A stretch of 8,141 nt of DNA, taken from contig CAJBXY010000249.1 of the NCBI GenBank assembly GCA_903959665.1, positions 1 through 8,141 of the forward strand, in the 5' to 3' direction. Positions within the stretch are counted from its first letter, which is position 1; the number at the start of each line of letters is the position of its first letter. The position numbers were made by a program, and so were the translations under genes. Below, piece after piece: positions 1 through 6,041 of this stretch. Under the pieces are notes generated by a model. It ran no database searches, was not told where the DNA came from, and saw nothing but the letters and a program-made list of their open reading frames with translations. This DNA comes from an uncultured Solirubrobacterales bacterium. Its GTDB lineage: Bacteria > Actinomycetota > Thermoleophilia > Solirubrobacterales > Solirubrobacteraceae.

Positions 1-1640
1 CCCGGCAGAGGGTCATCGGTTGCGTGCAGCGCGTAACCGTTGCCTTCCCCCCTGTCCCAAAGGTTCTGAATCGCGCCGAGAATCAGCAGTCGCTTGAGGC
101 GGTTGGGGTAAGCAGGAGCGAAAAAGCCGTCAGAATATTCATCGAAGTCAACGCTGCGCGGAAGCAGCAGCGAGTAGTTCATGCCGGGCACGCCAAGAAC
201 TGCGCGCGTGAAGTCGGGGGCAAGGGCAGTGATCGCAGGCCCGAGAATCCCTCCCTGGCTGTTGCCGTTGAAGGCCAACTTCGAGCGGTCGATCAAAGTT
301 CGGCCGGAGGCTCCTGGGATTGACCGCAGCGACGGGTGCGATGCGAGCCCTTCGGCGTGAATCATCAACCGTCCGAGCATCAGCCCGTTGAGGAGCCCCT
401 GCTGAAGGCGATCCGGGAAAGAGGCGAAGAGCGACATGTCGCCGAGCAGCTTGATCGCGTTGAGGGCGTCACCTCCGGCCATTCCGATCTCATCGGTTGC
501 GCAGAAAAGAATCCCGTGCTTATTGCCGAAGAACTGATTCTTCTCGCCCAATGCTTCGCGTGAGGACCCGAGCAAACCGTGGCCGTAGATCACCGGTCGA
601 GCCGGCTTCTCGACGGCGCTGCGAGGGATACCGCAGACGAACTTCGCCGCCATCGTCCCTTGCTGCTTCGGGATCCAGTTGAACTTGCCCGCCTTGCGCG
701 GCTGGAAGCGGAAGGTTCCTCCTGGCGCGCAGTCTGGCGTGCTCAGGTAGCAGGGGACGGTCATCGTTCCCTCGATCTGGCGCATCTGCACCGCGTTCTG
801 CTGCTCGGTGAAATTGATCGTCTTGTCGATCTGGAACTTGGGCGAGCGGCCGGCGACCTTCTGATCGGCAAGGTTCTTGTCCCCGAGAGCAGCGAAGCTG
901 GCGTTGCGCATCGCGAGCGCTCGCTCGGTCAGGTTTGTCTGGCTGACAACTGTGAAGTCCCAAGCTAGATAGAGCGTTGAACGCTTAATGCCGATCCGTC
1001 CAAGGAGGTCGAAGTCAGGCTTCATTCGGCGCGCACGAACCGCTAGCGCTCCGCTTGCTTTGCCGTCACGCACCGACGCGAATGCCGCGCCGGCCGGGAT
1101 TGCGGCGCCCGATCCGTTCTTCAAGTTGCGTAGCGCGACAATGTAGCGGCGGCCTTCCGGCAGGTTGCGCGCCGGCCGAATCATCACGAGGTAGCTCCCG
1201 TCGGCTTCGTTATCTGGATTTGCGTCGAGCTCAACCCAGATTGGCTGACGCTTGCCGGTCTTCGCGTCAACGAGAACGATCGGCGCGTTAGCGGCGCTGT
1301 AGCTGCCGATGTCGGTGATTGGGGCTGCTCCGCTGCGCTCAAGGCTGATGCCGTCGACGTAAGTCATGATCGCCGCGCCGGGGCTGAAGCCGTCGTTGTT
1401 GTTTAGGTCGGGCGTAAAAGACGAAACCCCGCCGATGTTCTTCGGGAAGACGGCAGCGTTGAAGTTGAGCCTCAAGCCGGTCGCCGAACCACGCTGAGGG
1501 GTCGTGAAGTGGTTGCTCGGGAACGGCAGCAGGCAGTCGCGGGTGTCGAACGGTTCGCAGCCGGCCTTCGCGCTGGCGACGCCACTAAACGCGATCACGC
1601 TGCAGGCTGCAAGCGCAAGTGTTGCGACTAGCTTCTTCAA
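1..1640 (-). CDS. Exported alpha/beta-hydrolase-like protein, 3' end missing (partial)
   Basis: The frame is open for 546 codons from a TTG start to the left edge, so the C-terminus is missing. The start is chosen because it follows an AAAGGGGG stretch and gives a clear signal peptide, MKKLVATLALAACS..., with a likely signal peptidase I site after VASA (residue 24). A lipobox-like LAAC at residues 10-13 is an alternative. Residues about 92-195 look like a beta-rich, Ig-like N-terminal module containing 'RPARNLPEGRRYIVALR', a pattern known from large bacterial extracellular lipases and hydrolases. 'AWDFTVVSQ' (226-234) resembles the AxxFTTQS segment of the VolA-type bacterial virulence-factor lipase N-terminal family. 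A possible oxyanion loop, GHGLLG, is at 353-358, and a nucleophile elbow, GNSQGG, at 459-464 makes Ser461 the likely nucleophile. The acid and His of a triad would lie beyond the edge. It is probably a secreted or surface esterase/lipase; the substrate is unknown. It is separated from the upstream thioesterase gene by 118 nt and may have its own promoter. Confidence 0.8.
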   Translation of the reverse strand, partial: MKKLVATLALAACSVIAFSGVASAKAGCEPFDTRDCLLPFPSNHFTTPQRGSATGLRLNFNAAVFPKNIGGVSSFTPDLNNNDGFSPGAAIMTYVDGISLERSGAAPITDIGSYSAANAPIVLVDAKTGKRQPIWVELDANPDNEADGSYLVMIRPARNLPEGRRYIVALRNLKNGSGAAIPAGAAFASVRDGKASGALAVRARRMKPDFDLLGRIGIKRSTLYLAWDFTVVSQTNLTERALAMRNASFAALGDKNLADQKVAGRSPKFQIDKTINFTEQQNAVQMRQIEGTMTVPCYLSTPDCAPGGTFRFQPRKAGKFNWIPKQQGTMAAKFVCGIPRSAVEKPARPVIYGHGLLGSSREALGEKNQFFGNKHGILFCATDEIGMAGGDALNAIKLLGDMSLFASFPDRLQQGLLNGLMLGRLMIHAEGLASHPSLRSIPGASGRTLIDRSKLAFNGNSQGGILGPAITALAPDFTRAVLGVPGMNYSLLLPRSVDFDEYSDGFFAPAYPNRLKRLLILGAIQNLWDRGEGNGYALHATDDPLP

Positions 1641-1758
1641 GACTCCCCCTTTTGCGCCCGCTGCGCAGACGCCGTTTGAACCCTCCGGCGGCAAACTACC
1701 ACGCGAAGGCGCAGCTCCGCGCCATCTGATGTTCGCCGCAGAAGCGCGTCGCGGCAGG
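1641..1758. other. Spacer between thioesterase and exported hydrolase genes
   Basis: The 118-nt noncoding gap runs from the TAG stop of the thioesterase to the TTG start of the hydrolase, both on the minus strand. On that strand a short GCCGC/GCGGC inverted repeat lies just after the stop, but it has an 11-nt loop and no T-tract, so I do not call a terminator. A GGGGG ribosome-binding stretch sits 4-5 nt before the TTG. I see no convincing -35/-10 pair, although a promoter here is plausible given the gap. Confidence 0.4.
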
Positions 1759-2172
1759 CTAAGCCGGGCCGAACTGGGCCATCGTCGCGCGAATCTGATC
1801 CGGGATCGGCGTCTTCTCCCAGTTCTCAATCTCAACAAAGACGTAACGAAGCTCGCCGGTCACGAGCACATCTCCGTCGCGGCCGATCAGCGCTGAGATC
1901 TCCATCGCCGTGGTGCCGAGCCGCTCAACCGTGATCGCCACCTCAATCTGATCATCGAAGCGGGCCGGTGCGAGGAACTTCAGCGTTGCTTCGGCAACGA
2001 CAACGTCAACGCCGCTGCTCTCCATCACTTCGGCGTAGGAACCGTCGAAGTGCTGGCGATAGAGGTCGGTGATCGCGATGTCGATGTAAGTCAGGTAGTT
2101 GGCGTTGAAGGCGACGCGCTGGGGGTCGCATTCGTTGAAGCGGACGCGCAGCGTGTAACGGAAGGGAGCCAT
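1759..2172 (-). CDS. Acyl-CoA thioesterase, hotdog fold (4HBT/YbgC-FadM-like)
   Basis: This 137-residue protein has the length and pattern of a single-hotdog 4-hydroxybenzoyl-CoA thioesterase-type enzyme, which hydrolyses acyl-CoA thioesters in the cytoplasm. The N-terminal strand and loop 'RVRFNECDPQRVAFNANYLTYID' (residues 9-31) matches the family pattern (R-x-x-D-x-D, then N/H-x-x-Y). Asp16 is the likely catalytic acid, and the helix after Asn25-Tyr26 is the hot-dog sausage helix. The central 'FLAPARFDDQIEV' and 'RLGTTAMEISALI' segments fit the following beta strands. I chose the ATG because AAGGG lies 4 nt before it. An in-frame TTG 21 nt upstream would add seven residues but has no good ribosome binding site. 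The ATG lies 24 nt after the stop of the TadG-VanY-SLT gene, so it may share that transcript. The acyl substrate cannot be told from sequence. Confidence 0.85.
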   Translation of the reverse strand: MAPFRYTLRVRFNECDPQRVAFNANYLTYIDIAITDLYRQHFDGSYAEVMESSGVDVVVAEATLKFLAPARFDDQIEVAITVERLGTTAMEISALIGRDGDVLVTGELRYVFVEIENWEKTPIPDQIRATMAQFGPA

Positions 2173-2196
2173 CGTGCCCTTAGTCTGCCGCAAAGC

Positions 2197-3462
2197 TCAG
2201 CGGATCAGCCGCACCGGCGGCTCACCACTGCCGGCCGTCACGCCGGCGCCGCGCGCTACGGCAACGATCCGTGCCACATAGGCCTGCGTCTCAGCGATCG
2301 GTGGCACGCACCAACAGGCGGCGACGCGGCCGGGGCCGGCGTTGTAAGCGGCGAGCGCCAGCGGCACCGAGGCAAACCGGCGCAGCAGGTCGTGCATCAA
2401 GTGAGCCTGAGCGTTGATCGCGGCCGCCGCGTCGAACGGGTCGGCGAGTCCGTAGCTGCGGGCCGTTCCCGGCATGAACTGGGCTATTCCCTGAGCACCA
2501 GCGCTCGATACCGAGCGCGGGTTGAAATCCGACTCCTGCTGGAGCTGCGCGGCCAGCAGCGCCGCGCCGACCGACCAGCGCGAAGCGGCGCGCCGCAGCG
2601 GCTCACGATAGGCGGCGGGAACGAAGCTTGGAACGGCGCTCGCAGCTCCGCCGCCGGGCGGGGCGAAGCCAACCGACGCGCTGCCGGGGTTGGCGACAAG
2701 GCCGAAGTGCCAAGGCTCCCAGGAGTACCGCTTGAGGAATCCAAAGCGCTTCGAGTTTGCCGCCAGCCAGCCATATGCGGACGGCGGGCCCAGATCGAGC
2801 TCGGTTCCGAGCCGATGGAGCGACCGCCCCGGCGGGGCGACCCACTTTGGGTCGGGGTGGGCGGCGAAGAGCCGCGCCTGCTCGGCGTTGGAGCGGTAAC
2901 CGCTGGTGACAATCAAAGAATGGCCGGCGCGGCGCGCCGCCGCCGCCATCCGGTCGAAGGCCAGCGCCGTATCGGGGCGCATCGGTTTTCCTTGGCGATA
3001 TGCGTACGGGCCCGGGTATTCGCCATCACCGATCGGAACCGCGAAGGCCGCTAGCTGCGCCTCCGCGGTCACCGTGCCAGAGACGAGGCCGCCGCCGGGA
3101 ATGCGGATCGCGTCGCTGACCGTCACCGTCACGCGGTCCGGCAGCGGACCGGGTGCGAAGCGGACCGCCACGCGGCGCGCGCCGTTACGCGCCGCCGTGC
3201 GCCGCGCAACCGAGCGGGCCAACTGAAGGTAGGCGTCGGCGCCAAGGTGACGGCTCGACGATCGCGGCTCAAGAGCGCGAGGGAAGGCGTCAACGAGCGC
3301 CCGCGCCCCGGCCAGCGCGGCGAGGTCGGCGGCGCGCTGATGGTCGGCGTGGGCGCCAAGCCCGCGCGCCAACATCCCGAGGCCGCCGGCACCTGCGAGC
3401 AGGGCAGCGAGCGCGCCGACAACGAGGATCAGCGCCTGCCCGTCCTCCGCTGCCGCCTTCAC
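2197..3462 (-). CDS. TadG-like anchor fused to VanY carboxypeptidase and SLT transglycosylase domains
   Basis: This 421-residue protein has three parts. Residues 1-57 form a TadE/TadG-type N-terminus: 'DGQALILVV', one hydrophobic helix (about 10-36), then 'HQRAADLAALAGARAL', the usual Tad-family continuation. Residues about 150-257 are a VanY/M15-type carboxypeptidase with SGYR (187-190), SLHRLGTELD (214-223) and EPWH (249-252). His216, Asp223 and His252 are the predicted zinc ligands, and Glu249 the catalytic acid. Residues about 280-405 are an SLT-type lytic transglycosylase with catalytic Glu310 in 'LQQESDFNP', GAQGIAQFMPGTA (322-334) and AYNAGPGRV (372-380). Both enzyme domains therefore appear intact. 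The predicted topology is one membrane helix with the enzymes outside, acting on peptidoglycan peptides and glycan. The GTG start overlaps the TGA of the upstream TadE-like gene (GTGA), which implies translational coupling. The domain calls are firm; the role, such as opening the wall for a pilus, is inferred. Confidence 0.88.
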   Translation of the reverse strand: MKAAAEDGQALILVVGALAALLAGAGGLGMLARGLGAHADHQRAADLAALAGARALVDAFPRALEPRSSSRHLGADAYLQLARSVARRTAARNGARRVAVRFAPGPLPDRVTVTVSDAIRIPGGGLVSGTVTAEAQLAAFAVPIGDGEYPGPYAYRQGKPMRPDTALAFDRMAAAARRAGHSLIVTSGYRSNAEQARLFAAHPDPKWVAPPGRSLHRLGTELDLGPPSAYGWLAANSKRFGFLKRYSWEPWHFGLVANPGSASVGFAPPGGGAASAVPSFVPAAYREPLRRAASRWSVGAALLAAQLQQESDFNPRSVSSAGAQGIAQFMPGTARSYGLADPFDAAAAINAQAHLMHDLLRRFASVPLALAAYNAGPGRVAACWCVPPIAETQAYVARIVAVARGAGVTAGSGEPPVRLIR

Positions 3463-4307
3463 GCCGGCGGCCCGGCGTTGGCGCGGGCCTCAACGCTTAG
3501 CAGTCGTGCCAGCCCGGGAACCAGCGTCGGTGGATTGATCGAAACGCGCAGCTCACGGCCGCGGCGCGTAACGCGCAGCTGCCCGCGCGACCAACCCGGA
3601 AGGGCGCGCCGCGTAGCGGCCTGCGGGTCGCGACTTTGCAGCAGCGCGGCGGCGCCTGCGCCTGCCGCCTCGCCGGCCAGCTCGCGGCAGAGCCCAGCAG
3701 CCAGCAGCTGCGCTGCGGCAAGCGTGACGGCAAGCAGGATCGGAATCGCGGCGATCAGCTCAACCGACGCCTGCCCATCAGTGCGCGCCAGCCGACCCCA
3801 GCTGAAGCCTGACGCAGCGCAGCGCGCCGCCAACGGAGGCGGCGGCTGAGCGAGCTCAGCGTCGATGCCAAGCGCCGCGAGCTGTTCGATCGCGAGGCGC
3901 TCGAGCTCACCGTCCCCGCAGCGGGCGACGGCAACCCGCCGCGCGGCAGCGATCAGCCCGTCAAGCTGCTCGTCGCGCGGGCGCAGCGCAACGACTACTA
4001 CCGGCAGCTGAGCCGCGGCGATCAGCCGCTCAGCGCTGGCGACCGCGCCTTCGCCGCCGCACTCGGTCGTAACAAGCCGCCCTCGCGCGCTGACGGCGAC
4101 CCCCCGATCGGCGAGCCGGTCGCGGTGACGCGCCGCCGCAGCCGAGGCAGGCGCAGCCCAACGCCGCCGCGGCGCGCACTCGCCGAGCAGCGTGATCATT
4201 AGCGCCGCCTTTTCGCTGCACTCGGCGGCCAGAGTCAGCGCCAGCGCCGGGGCGAGCAGCTCAAGCTCGCTGCCCTCACCGAGCACAACCAATTCCGCCG
4301 CGCTCAC
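3459..4307 (-). CDS. TadE-like protein with extra N-terminal alpha/beta domain
   Basis: This 282-residue protein has two parts. The C-terminal portion (about 175-282) is TadE-like: a prepilin-type GQASVE motif at 178-183, a hydrophobic helix (about 184-206), then a small extracellular tail. That tail aligns with the neighbouring 115-residue protein: DPxxAxRRALP followed by 'LRVTRRGRELRVSINPP'. The N-terminal 165 residues are unlike TadE. They alternate predicted strands (LVVLGEG 6-12, ALMITLLG 35-42, LPVVVVALRP 101-110, RVAVARCG 124-131) with Ala-rich helices, as in a Rossmann-like or P-loop-like fold. No Walker A lysine motif is visible. If the TadE helix crosses the membrane in the usual direction, this domain would be cytoplasmic. 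Both ends are coupled to neighbours by GTGA overlaps. The function of the N-terminal domain is unknown. Confidence 0.82.
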   Translation of the reverse strand: MSAAELVVLGEGSELELLAPALALTLAAECSEKAALMITLLGECAPRRRWAAPASAAAARHRDRLADRGVAVSARGRLVTTECGGEGAVASAERLIAAAQLPVVVVALRPRDEQLDGLIAAARRVAVARCGDGELERLAIEQLAALGIDAELAQPPPPLAARCAASGFSWGRLARTDGQASVELIAAIPILLAVTLAAAQLLAAGLCRELAGEAAGAGAAALLQSRDPQAATRRALPGWSRGQLRVTRRGRELRVSINPPTLVPGLARLLSVEARANAGPPA

Positions 4308-4651
4308 CGCGCGCCGTCCGCAGGGGCGCCGATACGCGCCGTCACGCTGCCGAGCCGCAGGCCGCCAACGACGCCTGGGACGGCCAGCCTGATTGTAAGC
4401 TCACCGCCGCCGCGGCGCGTTAGTACGAGCCGCTCGCGCGCTCCGCGCGGCAAGGCGCGCCGCGCCGCGCGGGCCGGGTCGCCACCGACTACCTGCGCCC
4501 GCGCCGCCGCGCGCGCGGCGATCCCGGCAATCCACCACGAATGCCCGACAACGACGGCCTGCCAGGCGCCGATCGTGAGCGCCGCAATCAGCGGCAGTAG
4601 CGCGACCAGTTCAACGGTCGTTTGCCCACTCGTCTCGCGCAGCTCGGCCAC
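4304..4651 (-). CDS. TadE-like pilus-assembly (prepilin-type) protein
   Basis: This short 115-residue protein has the TadE layout. A hydrophilic N-terminus is followed by SGQTTVE (8-14), with Glu14 in the position of the conserved prepilin glutamate, then a hydrophobic helix (about 15-37) and a small soluble tail. TadE-family proteins are minor pilins or pseudopilins of Flp/Tad pili, anchored in the membrane. The tail segment 'DPARAARRALP' and the following 'LVLTRRGGGELTIRL' match the downstream TadE-like protein, so the two are paralogues. The start is a GTG; no strong ribosome binding site is seen. An ATG 8 nt upstream is out of frame. The TGA stop overlaps the next GTG start. No tad ATPase or prepilin peptidase is in the window, so partners must be encoded elsewhere. 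Confidence 0.82.
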   Translation of the reverse strand: MAELRETSGQTTVELVALLPLIAALTIGAWQAVVVGHSWWIAGIAARAAARAQVVGGDPARAARRALPRGARERLVLTRRGGGELTIRLAVPGVVGGLRLGSVTARIGAPADGAR

Positions 4652-4696
4652 GAGGCCATCGTCACGGCAACCCCGTCACGCGACTAGCACCGTTTT

Positions 4697-4712
4697 GTTA
4701 CGGCGCCGCAAC
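4697..4712. promoter_or_regulatory. 16-bp near-perfect palindrome upstream of the tadE-like gene
   Basis: The sequence gttacggcgccgcaac equals its own reverse complement except for one symmetric pair (positions 4 and 13). It lies 45 nt before the GTG start of the first TadE-like gene. It could be an operator for a dimeric regulator, but no regulator is known and GC-rich DNA makes chance palindromes common. Confidence 0.3.
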
Positions 4713-4728
4713 GCCGTGGCGCGGCGTT
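4710..4728. repeat. Hairpin (7-bp stem, 5-nt loop) at the end of the small membrane protein gene
   Basis: AACGCCG-TGGCG-CGGCGTT can fold into a perfect 7-bp stem. It overlaps the TAA stop of the membrane-protein gene and abuts the palindrome at 4697-4712. No T-tract follows on the minus strand, so an intrinsic terminator is not supported, though it could pause transcription or protect the 3' end of the upstream message. Confidence 0.4.
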
Positions 4729-5080
4729 AAACGATCGCGCGGTAACGCTGCCAGACGACAAAGAGCGCAGCGCCGCAGCAGCCCAGCAGCAGCAGCGCGG
4801 TCAGGAGGCCTCCGCCGCCCGCAAGCAGCCGCGACCAACCGGCGAAGGTCACGACGAGCACGCCGACGGCGCCCAAGCCGAGCGCACGGAAGCCGGCGGG
4901 CAGGCGCTCAAAATCGGAAGCAAAGCGCCGATAGGCAAACGAGAAGCCGAGCGCGAACACGAGAATGAAGGCCAGCCGCAATGCGCGGCCTAGAACGGCG
5001 CCAACCTCGCTGCCGGCCGGCAGGAAAGCCAGCGCCGCGGCAGCGAGCAAGATGATCCCGACGTTGGCGGCGTTACGCAT
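4727..5080 (-). CDS. Small four-helix membrane protein, unknown function
   Basis: I do not recognise this 117-residue protein. Its hydropathy suggests four membrane segments at about residues 6-21, 33-50, 67-81 and 91-110, with a short Arg/Asp/Glu loop (51-60: RRFASDFERL) between the second and third. The end (QRYRAIV) is basic, suggesting that it lies in the cytoplasm. The start is well supported: ATG preceded by AGGA with a 7-nt spacer. It lies 58 nt after the response regulator stop and 75 nt before the TadE-like start, so it may share a transcript with either. No catalytic or binding motif is seen. Confidence 0.7.
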   Translation of the reverse strand: MRNAANVGIILLAAAALAFLPAGSEVGAVLGRALRLAFILVFALGFSFAYRRFASDFERLPAGFRALGLGAVGVLVVTFAGWSRLLAGGGGLLTALLLLGCCGAALFVVWQRYRAIV

Positions 5081-5138
5081 CAGCCAATCCTACGCTGCGG
5101 CACGAGGCACGCGAAGCTCAGGCCAGCGGGGCGCCGGA

Positions 5139-5969
5139 TCAGGCTTCGAGCGGAGCCGCTTCGTCGGCCGTTTCGGCGACGAAGTCAGCAGGCGGAGCGT
5201 CGGGCACGATCTCGGCTCCCTCACGCAGCTCAGCGGCGAAGCGGTACCCGACTCCGAAGTGCGTGTGGATGTAACGCCAATCTGGCGAAGCGGCTTCAAG
5301 CTTGTGGCGCAGCTTGCGGACGAAGACGTCAACCGAACGGTCGCCGCGAACCATCGCGTAGCCCCAAACTCGCTGGTAGATGTCCTCGCGCTCAAGCACG
5401 CGACCGTCGGCGTTAGCGAGCAGCTCGATCAGTTCAAACTCACGCCGCGTCAGCGCGACCGATCGATCGGCGACAAATGCTTGGAAGTGATCGTTGCGGA
5501 TAACCAGCTCGCCGGCCTCAACCGGGCCTGCGCTGCGACGCTCATCAACTTCGCGGCGGCGACGGACGACAGCCTCCACGCGAGCGATTAGCTCTTCCGG
5601 GTGGCAGGGCTTGGTCAGCCAATCATCGGCGCCGAGCCGAAGCCCGCGAACACGCTGGGCGACGCTCGAGCGGCCGGTGCACACGACAACGCCAAGGCCG
5701 GGCATCGCTTCGCAGAGCCGTTCGAGATACTCCCAAGCCTGCGGCCCGAGGATCGCCAGATCGATCACGATCGCGCTGAGGCGCATCGCAACGATCTCAT
5801 CAACCGGCGCCGGGCCAGCGAGCGTGCGGTGCTCCCAGCCGAGCCGGTCGAGGCGCTTGTCGAGCACCTGCAGAAAGCCCGAGTCGTTGTCGATTACAGC
5901 GATCCGCAGAGCTAGTGAAGCGGCTCCCTGCGAATCGTTTTCGGGACGGGCGTTCGGGAGCTCGTTCAT
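5139..5969 (-). CDS. OmpR/PhoB-family response regulator
   Basis: This 276-residue transcription factor belongs to the two-component class. The receiver domain spans about 21-138: the acidic pocket is IDND (26-29), the phosphoacceptor is Asp70 at the end of 'LSAIVID', the switch Thr is 98, and Lys120-Pro121 follow the fifth strand. A winged-helix DNA-binding domain covers about 150-245, with 'ALTRREFELIELLA' and 'RSVDVFVRKLRHKLE' (recognition helix) and the wing 'THFGVGYRF'. The gene follows phoU by 69-72 nt, so a PhoB/PhoP-like phosphate-response role is likely but not proven; no histidine kinase gene is present in the window. It has a 20-residue polar N-terminal leader and an acidic 30-residue C-terminal tail (about 247-276), both beyond the usual domains. 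The ATG has no clear Shine-Dalgarno sequence, but no better in-frame start exists before the receiver. Confidence 0.92.
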   Translation of the reverse strand: MNELPNARPENDSQGAASLALRIAVIDNDSGFLQVLDKRLDRLGWEHRTLAGPAPVDEIVAMRLSAIVIDLAILGPQAWEYLERLCEAMPGLGVVVCTGRSSVAQRVRGLRLGADDWLTKPCHPEELIARVEAVVRRRREVDERRSAGPVEAGELVIRNDHFQAFVADRSVALTRREFELIELLANADGRVLEREDIYQRVWGYAMVRGDRSVDVFVRKLRHKLEAASPDWRYIHTHFGVGYRFAAELREGAEIVPDAPPADFVAETADEAAPLEA

Positions 5970-5975
5970 GTCAAG

Positions 5976-6036
5976 CGAATGTTAGGGACTCGTTGCGGCG
6001 GAAGCGAGCGAAAAACACCAGCGATAACCGAATGTT
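5976..6036. promoter_or_regulatory. Two direct copies of CGAATGTT in front of the response regulator
   Basis: The octamer CGAATGTT occurs at 5976-5983 and 6029-6036, 53 nt apart (close to five helical turns), inside the gap between phoU and the response regulator. The right copy continues as GTTCAC, which resembles the GTTCACC unit of actinobacterial PHO boxes, and TCACAGC (6036-6042), the half-site described for mycobacterial PhoP; the second repeat of either box is absent. It may be an autoregulatory site. This is a motif reading only. Confidence 0.3.
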
Positions 6037-6041
6037 CACAG

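Noticed and set aside
520..963. Minus-strand open frame of 147 codons
   Set aside because: It is in a different frame inside the exported hydrolase, whose own frame is continuous over 546 codons and shows a signal peptide and a nucleophile elbow.
1732..1758. Terminator after the thioesterase gene
   Set aside because: Only a 5-bp GC stem with an 11-nt loop and no T-tract; such stems are common by chance at this GC content.
2173..2193. TTG start seven codons upstream for the thioesterase
   Set aside because: The ATG at 2172 has AAGGG at a suitable distance and fits the family's N-terminus; the TTG has no ribosome binding site.
2050..3054. Plus-strand open frame of 334 codons
   Set aside because: It lies opposite the thioesterase and the TadG-VanY-SLT genes, whose motifs are clear. 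Its translation is Arg/Gly/Ala-rich with no domain pattern; it is a GC-rich antisense shadow.
3247..3849. Plus-strand open frame of 200 codons across the tad-like gene junction
   Set aside because: It is antisense to two supported coding regions, has low-complexity Arg/Ala/Ser content and no recognisable start context.
4710..4728. Intrinsic terminator after the small membrane protein
   Set aside because: The stem is good, but no T-run follows on the minus strand, so I list it only as a hairpin.
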